From Formosa algae (GTDB lineage: Bacteria > Bacteroidota > Bacteroidia > Flavobacteriales > Flavobacteriaceae), in the NCBI RefSeq assembly GCF_001439665.1, contig NZ_LMAK01000062.1, positions 40,775 through 104,774 of the forward strand: a stretch of DNA of 64,000 nucleotides, read 5' to 3'. The notes under the pieces were generated by a model. That model did no database searches. It had not been told where the DNA came from and saw only the letters and a program-made list of their open reading frames with translations. Both the position numbers and the translations under genes were made by a program. Every line of letters begins with the position of its first letter. The stretch's first letter is position 1. This document shows positions 28,175-38,016 of the stretch, piece after piece.

Positions 28175-29542
28175 TTAATGAGCCATTTCGTGTTCGTTGT
28201 CTTCAGCACCGTGAGTTAAAACTTCCAATTTCTTTCTAAACAGAAGCATTAGCAATCCGAAACTAACACAGAATACTGCTATTCCTGTAAATATGGTATA
28301 CTCTCCTAAACTTTCTGAAGCTTCTCCTAAAAGACCAGCTAGTTTATTACCAATTCCAGTCATAGCAAAATATACTCCCATTATTAATGAAGCATATTTA
28401 ACAGGAGCTAATTTAGTTATATAAGATAGCGCTACTGGAGATAAAGAAAGCTCTCCTATAGTATGAAATAAATATGCTAATACTAACCAATACATAGCAG
28501 AACCACCTTGACCATCGATAACTGGTCCGTTTGCATTAAATTGTGCAGCAGCAGCAGTCATGAAAAAGAATCCCATCCCCATTATAATAAGCCCTACAAT
28601 CATTTTAAAAAGTGACGTAGATACCTTTCCTTGTAGCTTTCTTTTAGCCCAATAACCAGCAACTGTTGTTCCTAGTAAAATGATAAACATCGCATTAAAA
28701 GATTGAAACCATGATGCTGGAAAATCAAACCCCATGATTAATCTATTTGTCTTTTCTGAAGCATAAATATTCATTAGTCCTCCTGCCTGTTCAAAAGCTC
28801 CCCAAAATACAATGACTAAGAAGAATGAAATAAACAACACTATAATTCTATCTTTTTCAACTTTTGTTAAAGGTCTATTTTGATCTACAACATCGGCAGA
28901 ACCCTCTTCATGACTTAATGCATCATGTAAATATTTTTGACCAGCAATATATTGCAATAAACCTAACGCCATTCCGATACCTGCTAAACCAAAACCGTAA
29001 TGCCAACCGTAAACTTCCCCTACATATCCTACAATGATACTTGACAAGAATGCTCCAACATTAATTCCTATATAAAATATTGTAAACCCTTTATCTCGTC
29101 TTATATCTCCTTTTTTATACAAACCTCCAACCATGGTAGAAATGTTTGGTTTTAATAAACCCACTCCTAAAATAATTAATCCTAATCCGCTGTAAAACGC
29201 CCACATTTCTTCAACAGCTAGAATACCATGACCTGCAACTAATAAAATTCCACCGTATAATACTGCTTTCTTTTGACCTAAAAACTTATCGGCAATCCAA
29301 CCTCCGGGAATTGAAGACACATATACAAACATAGTATACCAACCATATAATGACAATGCTTCTCCATTTGTCCACCCTAAACCAGCATTAGCATCTTTAG
29401 TTTCTGCAACTAAATACAATACTAAAATGGCACGCATACCATAATAAGAAAAACGTTCCCACATTTCGGTAAAGAACAACACGTATAGTCCTACTGGATG
29501 ACCAAATAATTCCTTTTGTTTAACATCAATCGTATCTGCCAT
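28175..29542 (-). CDS. POT family peptide:H+ symporter (short form)
   Basis: Paralogue of the next gene, with the same FTEMWERFSYYGMRAIL N-terminal ExxER motif, FYIGINVGAF and GELSLSPVALSYITK. Length 455 aa is at the short end of the family and about twelve helices are predicted. The gap of 39 bases from the DPP IV-like gene upstream and 44 bases to the long-form transporter suggests one transcript for peptide cleavage and uptake. Confidence 0.94.
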   Translation of the reverse strand: MADTIDVKQKELFGHPVGLYVLFFTEMWERFSYYGMRAILVLYLVAETKDANAGLGWTNGEALSLYGWYTMFVYVSSIPGGWIADKFLGQKKAVLYGGILLVAGHGILAVEEMWAFYSGLGLIILGVGLLKPNISTMVGGLYKKGDIRRDKGFTIFYIGINVGAFLSSIIVGYVGEVYGWHYGFGLAGIGMALGLLQYIAGQKYLHDALSHEEGSADVVDQNRPLTKVEKDRIIVLFISFFLVIVFWGAFEQAGGLMNIYASEKTNRLIMGFDFPASWFQSFNAMFIILLGTTVAGYWAKRKLQGKVSTSLFKMIVGLIIMGMGFFFMTAAAAQFNANGPVIDGQGGSAMYWLVLAYLFHTIGELSLSPVALSYITKLAPVKYASLIMGVYFAMTGIGNKLAGLLGEASESLGEYTIFTGIAVFCVSFGLLMLLFRKKLEVLTHGAEDNEHEMAH

Positions 29543-29581
29543 AAGTAATTTGTAATTAAAGTTGTTATATAAGTTTAGTTA

Positions 29582-31771
29582 TTATTTAATTTTATCTCCT
29601 AACTTCTCATCTAAGAAATTAGTCATTTTAGTATACAAGTGCAATCTTGTGTTTCCACCGTAAATACCGTGATTTTTATCTGGATAAATCATCCAATCAA
29701 ACTGTTTGTTAGCTTGAATTAATGCTTCAATCATTTGCATAGAATTCTGTACATGTACATTATCATCTGCAGTTCCATGCACTAACAAAAAGTCACCTTT
29801 AAGTTTATCTACATGATTTATTGGAGAATTTTCATCGTAACCAGAAGCATTTTCTTGGGGTGTTGTCATGTAACGTTCTGTATAAATAGAATCATAGAAT
29901 CTCCAACTTGTAACCGGAGCCACGGCAATAGCCATTTTAAAGACATCGTTACCTTTGAAAATAGCGTTACTACTCATAAATCCACCAAAACTCCATCCCC
30001 AAATTCCGATGCGTTCTTTGTCGATATAACTTAAGTCTCCCAATTGTTTTGCGGCTTGAATTTGATCTTCTAATTCAAATTTTCCTAATTCTTTTTGTGT
30101 AGCTTTCTTAAACGCAGCACCTTTAAGTCCTGTACCACGACCATCTACACAGGCTACTATATACCCCTTTTCTGCTAACATTTCATACCAAAAATCATTA
30201 GCACTTAACCATGTATTGGCTACACTTTGTGAGCCTGGTCCAGAATATTGATACATAAATAATGGATACGTTTTAGACGGATCGAAATCAGATGGCTTAA
30301 TCATCCACATGTTTAAATCGTTACCATTTACTTTTATGGTACTAAACTCTTTTTTAGAAATATCGTATGCCGTCTTCTGCTTGAAAAAAAAATTATTATC
30401 GATAATCGTTTTAAGGACTTTACCTGATTTTGCACTATTTAAAGTATATAGTGGTGGTGTTGTCGCGCTAGAATATGTATTGATAAAGTATGTGAAATTA
30501 GCACTAAAAGACGCCGAGTTTGTTCCTTCTTTATCAGACAAACGTGTTTTGTTTTTACCCTTTAAAGAAATACTATATACATCGCGATTTATAGAACCAT
30601 TTTCTACAGACTGATAAAATATTTTTTTAGATTTTTTATCGTAGCCGTAATAATTTGTAACCTCCCAATTACCATTTGTAATTTGGTTGATTAATGAACC
30701 ATCTTTTTTGTAGTGATAAATATGATTGTAACCATCTTTTTCACTTGTCCAAATAAAGCTATTATCTTCTAAAAAGGTTAAGTTATCTGTAACATCTACA
30801 TAAGCTTGATCTTTATCTGTAAGCACCAATTTAGATGTCATTGCAGACGCATCAATCATCCATAAATCTAATTCATTTTGGTGTCTGTTCGTATATTGTG
30901 CACTTAACACATTAGCTTCATTGGTCCATTTAATTCTAGGAATATAAAAATCTGAGTAGCTTTTATCTAAAGTCACTTCAGTTATTTTATTCTGCTTAAG
31001 GTCGAACACATGTAATGATACGTCTGAGTTTGCTTCACCCGCTTTTGGATACTTAAATACATCTTGTGTAGGGTATAAATCTTTACCAAAAAGATCCATA
31101 GAGAATTCAGGAACTTTGGTTTCATCAAATCTTATAAATGCAATTTTGTCTCCAGTTGCATTCCATTCAAAAGCACGTACAAAAGCGAATTCTTCTTCGT
31201 AAACCCAGTCTGTAATACCATTAATTATTTTATTGTCTACACCGTCTGACGTAAATTGAGTTGTTTCTCCCGTTTTTAAATCTTTAATAAAAAGGTTATT
31301 GTTTAAACCGTAAGCTACTTTTGTACCATCTGGAGAGAATGTAGGTTCTTGTATTTTGTCATCAGATATAGCTGTAACAGATTTTGTTGCTGTATCGAAA
31401 ACAAAATAATAACCTAAAGTTGAACGTCTAAAAATAGACTCGACTTGTGTTGCTAATAACACTTTACTTTCATCGTCACTAAAGGTGTAATCTGTAAAGA
31501 AATCAATGTCTGATAAATCACTAGAACTCACTAAGGTTTTTACCTTACTTAAGGTTTTGTAATCGTAAATATCTATAGACGTCGATCTGGATTCTCGATT
31601 AAAATCTAACACAGAATACTCTTGCCCGTTTGCCATAGAATGCAGTGATTCCATACGTTCGGTTCTAAAAGTTCCATTCCAGATATCTTCTAAAGTAATT
31701 TGTTTTTGTTGTGCTGAGATTAAGCCTGTCATTAGAAAAAATAACAGTAATAGAGGAGTGTAATGCTTCAC
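29582..31771 (-). CDS. Dipeptidyl peptidase IV-like S9 family peptidase
   Basis: Periplasmic or exported serine peptidase, 729 aa, cutting X-Pro/X-Ala dipeptides from peptide N-termini. A signal peptide (MKHYTPLLLLFFLMTGLISA) precedes the DPP IV N-terminal beta-propeller (with the substrate-binding YEEEFAF Glu pair) and the hydrolase domain with Ser594 in GWSFGGF, Asp669 in GTADDNVH and His701 in DKNHGI. Residues 460-470 (FFFKQKTAYD) are coded by bases that match an Illumina adapter end plus poly-A, so this stretch is probably not genuine although the frame is kept. First gene of the peptide-use unit. Confidence 0.93.
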   Translation of the reverse strand: MKHYTPLLLLFFLMTGLISAQQKQITLEDIWNGTFRTERMESLHSMANGQEYSVLDFNRESRSTSIDIYDYKTLSKVKTLVSSSDLSDIDFFTDYTFSDDESKVLLATQVESIFRRSTLGYYFVFDTATKSVTAISDDKIQEPTFSPDGTKVAYGLNNNLFIKDLKTGETTQFTSDGVDNKIINGITDWVYEEEFAFVRAFEWNATGDKIAFIRFDETKVPEFSMDLFGKDLYPTQDVFKYPKAGEANSDVSLHVFDLKQNKITEVTLDKSYSDFYIPRIKWTNEANVLSAQYTNRHQNELDLWMIDASAMTSKLVLTDKDQAYVDVTDNLTFLEDNSFIWTSEKDGYNHIYHYKKDGSLINQITNGNWEVTNYYGYDKKSKKIFYQSVENGSINRDVYSISLKGKNKTRLSDKEGTNSASFSANFTYFINTYSSATTPPLYTLNSAKSGKVLKTIIDNNFFFKQKTAYDISKKEFSTIKVNGNDLNMWMIKPSDFDPSKTYPLFMYQYSGPGSQSVANTWLSANDFWYEMLAEKGYIVACVDGRGTGLKGAAFKKATQKELGKFELEDQIQAAKQLGDLSYIDKERIGIWGWSFGGFMSSNAIFKGNDVFKMAIAVAPVTSWRFYDSIYTERYMTTPQENASGYDENSPINHVDKLKGDFLLVHGTADDNVHVQNSMQMIEALIQANKQFDWMIYPDKNHGIYGGNTRLHLYTKMTNFLDEKLGDKIK

Positions 31772-31915
31772 GAATATTTTTTTATAAAAGAGTTAAAATT
31801 GAAGAATTTTAAAAAGTCCCCAAGTTTACTAAAAATTAACGAAATTACCACTTCAATTAACAGTTTATATCGTCAATACAGTGCTATAAAACCGTATTTT
31901 ACCTCTAATAAGTAC

Positions 31916-31923
31916 TATATTTG
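31916..31923 (+). promoter_or_regulatory. Promoter -7 element upstream of HMG-CoA reductase
   Basis: TATATTTG fits TAnnTTTG and ends 20 bases before the start codon at 31944. A -33 TTG is not evident. Confidence 0.5.
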
Positions 31924-31943
31924 TGGCGTTAAATTAAAATTGA

Positions 31944-33263
31944 ATGCACAACAAAACGATTTCAGGTTTTTCGAAACTATCTAAGTCAAAAAAAATAGAT
32001 TGGATTGTAAATACTTATTTTTCAAACCAAGATCAAGCTAAAACAATTCTAAAACAGTATTGGAATTCTGATGAAAAACTTCAGCAATTACACGACGAGT
32101 TTATAGAAAACACTATTACAAATTATTACTTACCCTTAGGCGTTGCTCCTAATTTTTTAATAAACGACCGTATGTATGCCATTCCTATGGCTATCGAAGA
32201 AAGTTCTGTGGTTGCAGCAGCAAGTAAAGCGGCTAAGTTTTGGCTGGATCGCGGCGGATTTAAAACCTCTGTTATTTCTACCACAAAAATAGGTCAAGTC
32301 CATTTTATGTATCGCGGTGATACCACACATTTAAAGCATTATTTTAACACGGTAAAACCACAACTTTTAGAAGCCGTAAAGCCACTTTCTAAAAACATGG
32401 AAAAACGTGGCGGTGGTATTCAAGACATTGAATTACGCGATAAAACAGCAGATATTCCTAATTACTTTCAGCTGCATGTTTCTTTTGGCACTGCAGATGC
32501 TATGGGTGCAAATTTTATAAATTCATGCTTAGAACAATTTGCAAAAACATTTAAAGCTGAAGCACTAAACTTCGAAGACTTCTCTGCAGAAGAACAACAG
32601 ATAGAGATTGTTATGAGCATTTTATCTAACTACGTGCCAGACTGCTTAGTCCGTGCCGAAGTGAGTTGTATGGTTGAAGACTTGAGCGATAGTAAAACAA
32701 TAGCTCCAGAAGCCTTTGCCAATAAGTTTGTACAAGCCATACAGATTGCCGAAGTTGAACCTTTTAGAGCCGTAACTCACAATAAAGGCATTATGAATGG
32801 TATAGATGCCGTGGTTTTAGCTACAGGAAATGACTTTAGAGCGATTGAAGCTGGTGTACACGCCTATGCCTCTAGAAATGGTGCTTACAGTAGTTTGTCG
32901 CATGCTAAAATTGAAAATGGAATATTTACATTTTGGATGGAAATTCCATTAGCTTTAGGTACGGTTGGCGGCTTAACCAATTTACACCCATTAGTAAAAC
33001 TATCCCTAGAGATGCTAGGTAAACCTTCAGCAAAAGAATTAATGCAAATCGTTGCTGTTGCAGGATTAGCACAAAATTTTGCAGCCATACGTTCACTGAC
33101 AACAACAGGAATTCAGGAAGGCCATATGAAAATGCATTTGATGAATATTTTAAATCAGTTTGAAGCCAATGCTGAAGAAAAAATCAATTTAGTGAATCAT
33201 TTTAAAACGCACACAGTTTCGCATAGCGCTGTGGTTGAAGCAATTGAAAAACTACGTCAGTAA
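31944..33263 (+). CDS. mvaA: Hydroxymethylglutaryl-CoA reductase (class II type)
   Basis: Reduces (or, in reverse, oxidises) between HMG-CoA and mevalonate; in this phylum it feeds the mevalonate route to isoprenoids. Class II marks: LPLGVAPNF (63-71), the catalytic Glu pair EESSVVAAAS (85-94), DAMGANFIN, the Asp region NKGIMNGIDAVVLATGNDFRA and a C-terminal His-bearing segment (TTTGIQEGHMKMHL). No membrane domain, unlike the class I eukaryotic enzyme. Length 439 aa. Its stop overlaps the start of the GHMP kinase gene (TAATG). Confidence 0.94.
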   Translation: MHNKTISGFSKLSKSKKIDWIVNTYFSNQDQAKTILKQYWNSDEKLQQLHDEFIENTITNYYLPLGVAPNFLINDRMYAIPMAIEESSVVAAASKAAKFWLDRGGFKTSVISTTKIGQVHFMYRGDTTHLKHYFNTVKPQLLEAVKPLSKNMEKRGGGIQDIELRDKTADIPNYFQLHVSFGTADAMGANFINSCLEQFAKTFKAEALNFEDFSAEEQQIEIVMSILSNYVPDCLVRAEVSCMVEDLSDSKTIAPEAFANKFVQAIQIAEVEPFRAVTHNKGIMNGIDAVVLATGNDFRAIEAGVHAYASRNGAYSSLSHAKIENGIFTFWMEIPLALGTVGGLTNLHPLVKLSLEMLGKPSAKELMQIVAVAGLAQNFAAIRSLTTTGIQEGHMKMHLMNILNQFEANAEEKINLVNHFKTHTVSHSAVVEAIEKLRQ

Positions 33264-34168
33264 TGAATCGATTTTATAGTCATGGTAAACTTTTAATTAC
33301 TGCAGAATATTTAGTATTAAACGGAGCTGAAGCTTTGGCGCTTCCTACTAAATTCGGGCAATCCCTTATAGTAGAAAACAATCAAACTTCTGTTTTAAAT
33401 TGGCAAAGTTTTGATCATGAAAACACCGTTTGGCTTGATGTGCAATTCTTTCTAAAAAATGGTAAATTAGAATCTGAAACCACTAATGAAATCACTGATA
33501 GATTAGCTTCCATATTAAATACGGCTAGATCTATGAACTCGGAATTTTTAAAACACCATATTGGATATACCATAAAAACACATCTCGATTTTCCCAATAA
33601 CTGGGGATTAGGGACATCGTCTACGTTAATAAATAATATTGCTAATTGGGCCGATATAAACCCCTACAAACTTTTAGAACTAACGTTTGGAGGTAGTGGT
33701 TACGATATTGCTTGCGCGAGTAATAATACCCCAATTACATACACATTACATGAAACATCACCGATTGTAAAGCCGGTAACATTTCATCCAGAATTTTATA
33801 AACACATCTATTTTGTACACTTAAATCAGAAACAAAACAGTCGTGAAGGTATTGCACACTATAAAGCTAACACTGCAGACAAATCTAAAGCGATTGCAGC
33901 CATTAATACCATTACTGAAGCGCTTATGAATTGTGACGACTTAAATGCATTTAACAGCCTAATTGAGATGCATGAAGCCATCATTTCAGATGTAATTAAA
34001 CTGCAACCGGTAAAAACTGTATTATTTCCAGATTTTAACGGAAGCATTAAAAGCTTAGGGGCTTGGGGAGGAGATTTTGTTATGGTTTGTTCTAAAGACA
34101 ATCCAACACCTTATTTTAAAGAAAAAGGCTACCACACCATATTACCTTATCAGGATATGATATTGTAA
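33263..34168 (+). CDS. GYDIA family GHMP kinase
   Basis: Small-molecule kinase of the GHMP fold, 301 aa. Motif 2 reads NNWGLGTSSTLINN, a variant of PxxxGLGSSAA; the segment GGSGYDIACA gives the family its name, and AWGGDFVMV replaces the usual motif 3. It overlaps the HMG-CoA reductase gene by one base, so a role as mevalonate or phosphomevalonate kinase is likely, but the substrate is inferred from context, not from residues. Confidence 0.88.
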   Translation: MNRFYSHGKLLITAEYLVLNGAEALALPTKFGQSLIVENNQTSVLNWQSFDHENTVWLDVQFFLKNGKLESETTNEITDRLASILNTARSMNSEFLKHHIGYTIKTHLDFPNNWGLGTSSTLINNIANWADINPYKLLELTFGGSGYDIACASNNTPITYTLHETSPIVKPVTFHPEFYKHIYFVHLNQKQNSREGIAHYKANTADKSKAIAAINTITEALMNCDDLNAFNSLIEMHEAIISDVIKLQPVKTVLFPDFNGSIKSLGAWGGDFVMVCSKDNPTPYFKEKGYHTILPYQDMIL

Positions 34169-34208
34169 CACGAGCACACGTTTAAAACAAAGACACCTTA
34201 TGATAACA

Positions 34209-34238
34209 AAAAATCCTCATCTTTCGATGAGGATTTTT
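34209..34238. terminator. Bidirectional terminator between convergent genes
   Basis: A perfect stem AAATCCTCATC / GATGAGGATTT with a four-base TTTC loop and A-run/T-run flanks lies between the ends of the GHMP kinase gene (plus) and the PpiD-like gene (minus) and can serve both. Confidence 0.9.
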
Positions 34239-34258
34239 TTATATCAATTTACTACAGA

Positions 34259-36382
34259 CTATTGTACAGTCTCAGCTCTATTGTCATCAATTTCAGAAGC
34301 ATCTTTTAACGCTTCGTATAATTTAGTGTTTACTACATTAGCTTTTTGCTGTCCAACACGGTTTGCAAATGCTTGGTAGTTTTCTAAGGTTGCAGCAGGC
34401 GACACTTTAGTCACTTCTACCATATAAACTCCATTAGCACCAACAATTAATTTAGACGTTTCTCCTTCTTTTAAACCAAAAGCAGCACCAACAATAATTG
34501 GCTCTCTACCCGCACCAGAAATAGTTGGATTTTTCATATTTAAAGCAGAAGCGGTTTTAATGGTTTGTTTTTCTTCTGAAGCTAAAGCATCTAAAGTTGT
34601 TGCTTTAACACGGTCTTTAATAATTGCCGCTTTTTTCTCTTTACGTAATTTTGGAAGTACAATTGCAGATGCATTTTCTACAGACATTAAGCCAGCTTCA
34701 TTTTTAGCAGCAAGTTGTACAATTGCATATCCGCCAGGAATATTAAAACGCTTAACGTCTCCTACACTTGTCTCTTCGTTAAATGTCCAACGTACAATTT
34801 GACGTTGACTACTTAAACCAGGGATGTTTTCTTGAAGAATTTCTATGCCTTTAACAGGACGTACAGCATAATCGTTTTCTTTAGATACGGCTTGAAAATC
34901 TTTATCTGCAACTGCGATTTCGAATTTAGAAGCATCTCTAAACACTTTATCTATTGTAGCATCAGATGGTTCGATTTGTCTAGCGATGGTTGCTATTTTA
35001 ACCGCTTTCTCTTTAGAGGTTTGATCTAAGATTTCAATAACGTGGTATCCAAAATCTGTTTTAACTACACCAACATCTCCTTTACTATTTTGGAATGTAT
35101 AGTCTCTAAATTCAGGAACCATAGCATTGTATGTAAACCAGTCTAAAACACCTTCTTTTTCGTTACTCACTTTATCTGCAGATAAATCTAACATATCTAC
35201 AAATTTAGAAGGATTAGCTTTTACAATAGCCATAACACTGTCTGCTGTTTTCTTAGCAGCTACTTCTGTTAGAGTCGTTTCTGCAGTTGCACCACGAGAT
35301 CCTACAAACGGAATTAAAATATGTCTTGCTTTAGCAGAATCTGGCATAAATGTTTCTGCAACCAATTTAGACAATTTAAGGAAGCCATTATCTTTATAAG
35401 GTCCGTAAATACTTCCGATTGATTTATTGTATAAACTATCTGCTAAATTTTTAGGTAAAGCTGATTTGAATACAAAACGGTCGTCGAATTTAATATCTGA
35501 GTTAGAATTTACAAAAGTTTCATTGTCTTTAACTTGAGCAAAGCCTAAAATAGTATCGTTTGTTTTTGAAATGTCGTTATAAACAACAGAGTTATTTAAT
35601 AAACCTGTTAAGCTTGAAGCAATTTCTTTTTCATCATCTAATGAAGCAACTTCTCTAAACTCTACATAGTTAATATCTCTAGATGCTTCTACCTGAAATT
35701 CTTTCTTGTGATCTTTAATATAGCTAGAAATTTCTGATTTAGAAACAGCTACAGTACTATCTGAAATAGAAGAGAACGGTACTTGTACATATCTAATATC
35801 TACTTTATTGTTTTCTAATTCATGCTCTACTTTTCCTTCAGCTAAAGTTCCAGTTACACCAGCTTTAACCATATTTACGTAATCTTGTTGCATACCACTA
35901 GCAGCGATAGATTGTTCGTAATCTATCCATTGTTGGTAAGCCTCTTCAGATGTTGCTTTTAAATTAGCAATATATTCGTTTAGTTTATTCTCGTCGAATA
36001 ACCCAGCTTCATTTTGAAATTCTGGACTACCGGCTAAAGTTGACTTTAACAAATCTCTCATTTGATCACGCTCAACAGTAAATCCTAAAGTTTCATACTG
36101 AGACTCCATTACGGCTTGTCTTACTTCTTGATCCCAAACACGGTTCATTGCTTGTGTGTTTGTTACTCCTTGTCCCATTTGTCTTTGTGCGTACTCAACT
36201 TTACGTAAAAAATCTTCTCTAGAGATTTCTTTACCATTAATTGTAGCGACAACATTTTGTGATTTATTCGATAATGCACTTCCGTTTTGGAATAATCCTG
36301 AAAGCACAAAAGAGAATAATGCTAATGCAATAATTAAGATTAAGAAAAGCGAACGTTGTCTAATTTTATTTAAAACTGCCAT
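34259..36382 (-). CDS. PpiD/SurA-type peptidylprolyl isomerase
   Basis: Membrane-anchored periplasmic foldase, 707 aa. One N-terminal membrane helix (about 12-31, LFLILIIALALFSFVLSGLF) is followed by a SurA_N-like helical chaperone region (about 35-170) and a parvulin domain around SAKARHILIPFVG...GDVGVVKTDFGYHVIEI (345-460), then a long C-terminal region with a second partial parvulin-like fold. It should assist outer-membrane protein folding. Same strand as the CorC-like gene upstream but about 107 bases away. Confidence 0.92.
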   Translation of the reverse strand: MAVLNKIRQRSLFLILIIALALFSFVLSGLFQNGSALSNKSQNVVATINGKEISREDFLRKVEYAQRQMGQGVTNTQAMNRVWDQEVRQAVMESQYETLGFTVERDQMRDLLKSTLAGSPEFQNEAGLFDENKLNEYIANLKATSEEAYQQWIDYEQSIAASGMQQDYVNMVKAGVTGTLAEGKVEHELENNKVDIRYVQVPFSSISDSTVAVSKSEISSYIKDHKKEFQVEASRDINYVEFREVASLDDEKEIASSLTGLLNNSVVYNDISKTNDTILGFAQVKDNETFVNSNSDIKFDDRFVFKSALPKNLADSLYNKSIGSIYGPYKDNGFLKLSKLVAETFMPDSAKARHILIPFVGSRGATAETTLTEVAAKKTADSVMAIVKANPSKFVDMLDLSADKVSNEKEGVLDWFTYNAMVPEFRDYTFQNSKGDVGVVKTDFGYHVIEILDQTSKEKAVKIATIARQIEPSDATIDKVFRDASKFEIAVADKDFQAVSKENDYAVRPVKGIEILQENIPGLSSQRQIVRWTFNEETSVGDVKRFNIPGGYAIVQLAAKNEAGLMSVENASAIVLPKLRKEKKAAIIKDRVKATTLDALASEEKQTIKTASALNMKNPTISGAGREPIIVGAAFGLKEGETSKLIVGANGVYMVEVTKVSPAATLENYQAFANRVGQQKANVVNTKLYEALKDASEIDDNRAETVQ

Positions 36383-36489
36383 TTGTCATTTAAATTATAT
36401 GAAATATTGGGCGCGAAAATACCATTTTCTATTTAATAATAAAAGTAGAAAACATCAATAATTCATTTAATTTCTAGGAATTAGAAAAA

Positions 36490-37779
36490 TTAATCGGGCT
36501 TAACTATGCTTAGTGCGACTAAGTCTATTTTAGTATTAGAAACTTCAAGGATTGTAAATTCAAAATCATTAATACGAACAACCTCATCTTGTTCTGGAAT
36601 TTCTTCAGTATGATTTACAATAAAACCTCCTAAAGTTTCATAATTTTCACTTTCGGGAATGTCTAACTTGTAGTTTTCATTTAAATAATCGACTTCAATA
36701 CGTGCAGAAAATGTAAAATTCTCGTCGTCTATTTTTTCTTCTATCAAATCTATGGTGTCATGTTCATCTTCAATTTCACCAAACAATTCTTCAATAATAT
36801 CTTCTACAGTCATAATTCCAGAAGTTCCACCATATTCATCTAAAACAACAGCAATACTTTTACGCTTTTTAATTAGCACACTTAGCACATCTTTAATAAG
36901 CATGGTTTCTGGCACTAGTTCTACTGGAAGTATAATAGATTTAATGCTTTTAGGTTTTTTAAACAGCTCGAAGGAGTGTACATATCCTAAAATATCGTCT
37001 ATAGTTTCTTTATAAACTAAAATTTTAGAGCAGCCTGTTTCTATAATTAGACTGTTAAGATTCTTTGTAGGTTCTTGAATTTCTACCGCTATAATTTCTG
37101 TTCTAGGCACCATAACTTCTCGGGCTTTAACTTCTGAAAATTCTAATGCGTTTTGAAATATTTGAATTTCAGAATCAATATCGTCATGCTCTTCTACAGA
37201 CTTCATTTGTTCTGAAATATAATTCCCTAATTCAACTTTTGTAAAGGCCAATTGCACCTGATCGCCTTCTGTTTTAAAAAAGCGTCTTAATACAAAATTA
37301 GACACCCACAATACAAAATCTGAAAGCAAACTAAATAACCAATAAAAAATATAAGCAGGAACAGCAAAAAATTTAATTAATGAATTCGCATAAATCTGAA
37401 AGAAAACTTTAGGTAAAAACTCTGCAGTAATTAAAATGATAAGTGTAGACACTACCGTTTGGGTTAGCAAACTTAAATCGTCTAACATGTAATTGACAAA
37501 AGTAGAACTAGAAGGCAGCATAGACTGAAACCAATCGACCAACAAATCGCCCATAAAAAAACCATAAATTACCAAAGCGATATTGTTACCAATAAGCATG
37601 GTCGCAATAAACTTTGAGGGTTTTGCTGTGAGTTTTGTTAAAATATTGGCAAGAAATCCATCTTGCTTTTTTTCAATTTCAATATGGATTTTATTAGACG
37701 ACACATAGGCAATCTCCATACCTGAAAAAAATGCAGATAGAATTAAGGATACAATGATAATGATGATAGCGGTTGTCAT
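36490..37779 (-). CDS. CNNM/CorC-like hemolysin family protein (DUF21, CBS pair)
   Basis: Integral membrane protein, 429 aa: DUF21/CNNM domain with four hydrophobic segments (about 1-190), two CBS domains (about 205-335, beginning VMVPRTEIIAVEI and ending VLDEYGGTSGIMTVEDIIEELFGEI) and a CorC_HlyC domain at the C-terminus. The family is linked to magnesium and cobalt efflux; GldE, a gliding protein of flavobacteria, is a relative, but nothing here shows this is GldE. Downstream of the 62-aa protein by 9 bases. Confidence 0.9.
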   Translation of the reverse strand: MTTAIIIIIVSLILSAFFSGMEIAYVSSNKIHIEIEKKQDGFLANILTKLTAKPSKFIATMLIGNNIALVIYGFFMGDLLVDWFQSMLPSSSTFVNYMLDDLSLLTQTVVSTLIILITAEFLPKVFFQIYANSLIKFFAVPAYIFYWLFSLLSDFVLWVSNFVLRRFFKTEGDQVQLAFTKVELGNYISEQMKSVEEHDDIDSEIQIFQNALEFSEVKAREVMVPRTEIIAVEIQEPTKNLNSLIIETGCSKILVYKETIDDILGYVHSFELFKKPKSIKSIILPVELVPETMLIKDVLSVLIKKRKSIAVVLDEYGGTSGIMTVEDIIEELFGEIEDEHDTIDLIEEKIDDENFTFSARIEVDYLNENYKLDIPESENYETLGGFIVNHTEEIPEQDEVVRINDFEFTILEVSNTKIDLVALSIVKPD

Positions 37780-37788
37780 CTATAGCAA

Positions 37789-37977
37789 CTAGTCTTTATT
37801 ATCAAATTTCTTATTGAATCTCTGTCTAAAGAAAAACATAAAAATAGCAGCAGCGCCTAGCAACAAAGATGCATAAGACACTACTCCTGTTGCCATATAT
37901 TTAGATACCACATCGTAAAAAAACACAACAGCAAATATTAAATAAGCATATTGAAAAAGCTTAAATGATTTATTCAT
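37789..37977 (-). CDS. Small two-helix membrane protein
   Basis: 62 aa with two hydrophobic segments (about 9-24 and 33-51) and basic ends (RQRFNKKFDNKD). No domain recognised. It lies tightly between lptC (39 bases upstream) and the CorC-like gene (9 bases downstream) on the same strand, so it is very likely real and co-transcribed. Function unknown. Confidence 0.7.
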   Translation of the reverse strand: MNKSFKLFQYAYLIFAVVFFYDVVSKYMATGVVSYASLLLGAAAIFMFFFRQRFNKKFDNKD

Positions 37978-38016
37978 GATTAAAGAAAAAATTAATTTTG
38001 CTGTAAAGGTAGCGAA

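Noticed and set aside
31763..31984. 73-residue frame in the divergent gap before HMG-CoA reductase
   Set aside because: AT-rich translation without a family; it spans the HMG-CoA reductase promoter and start.
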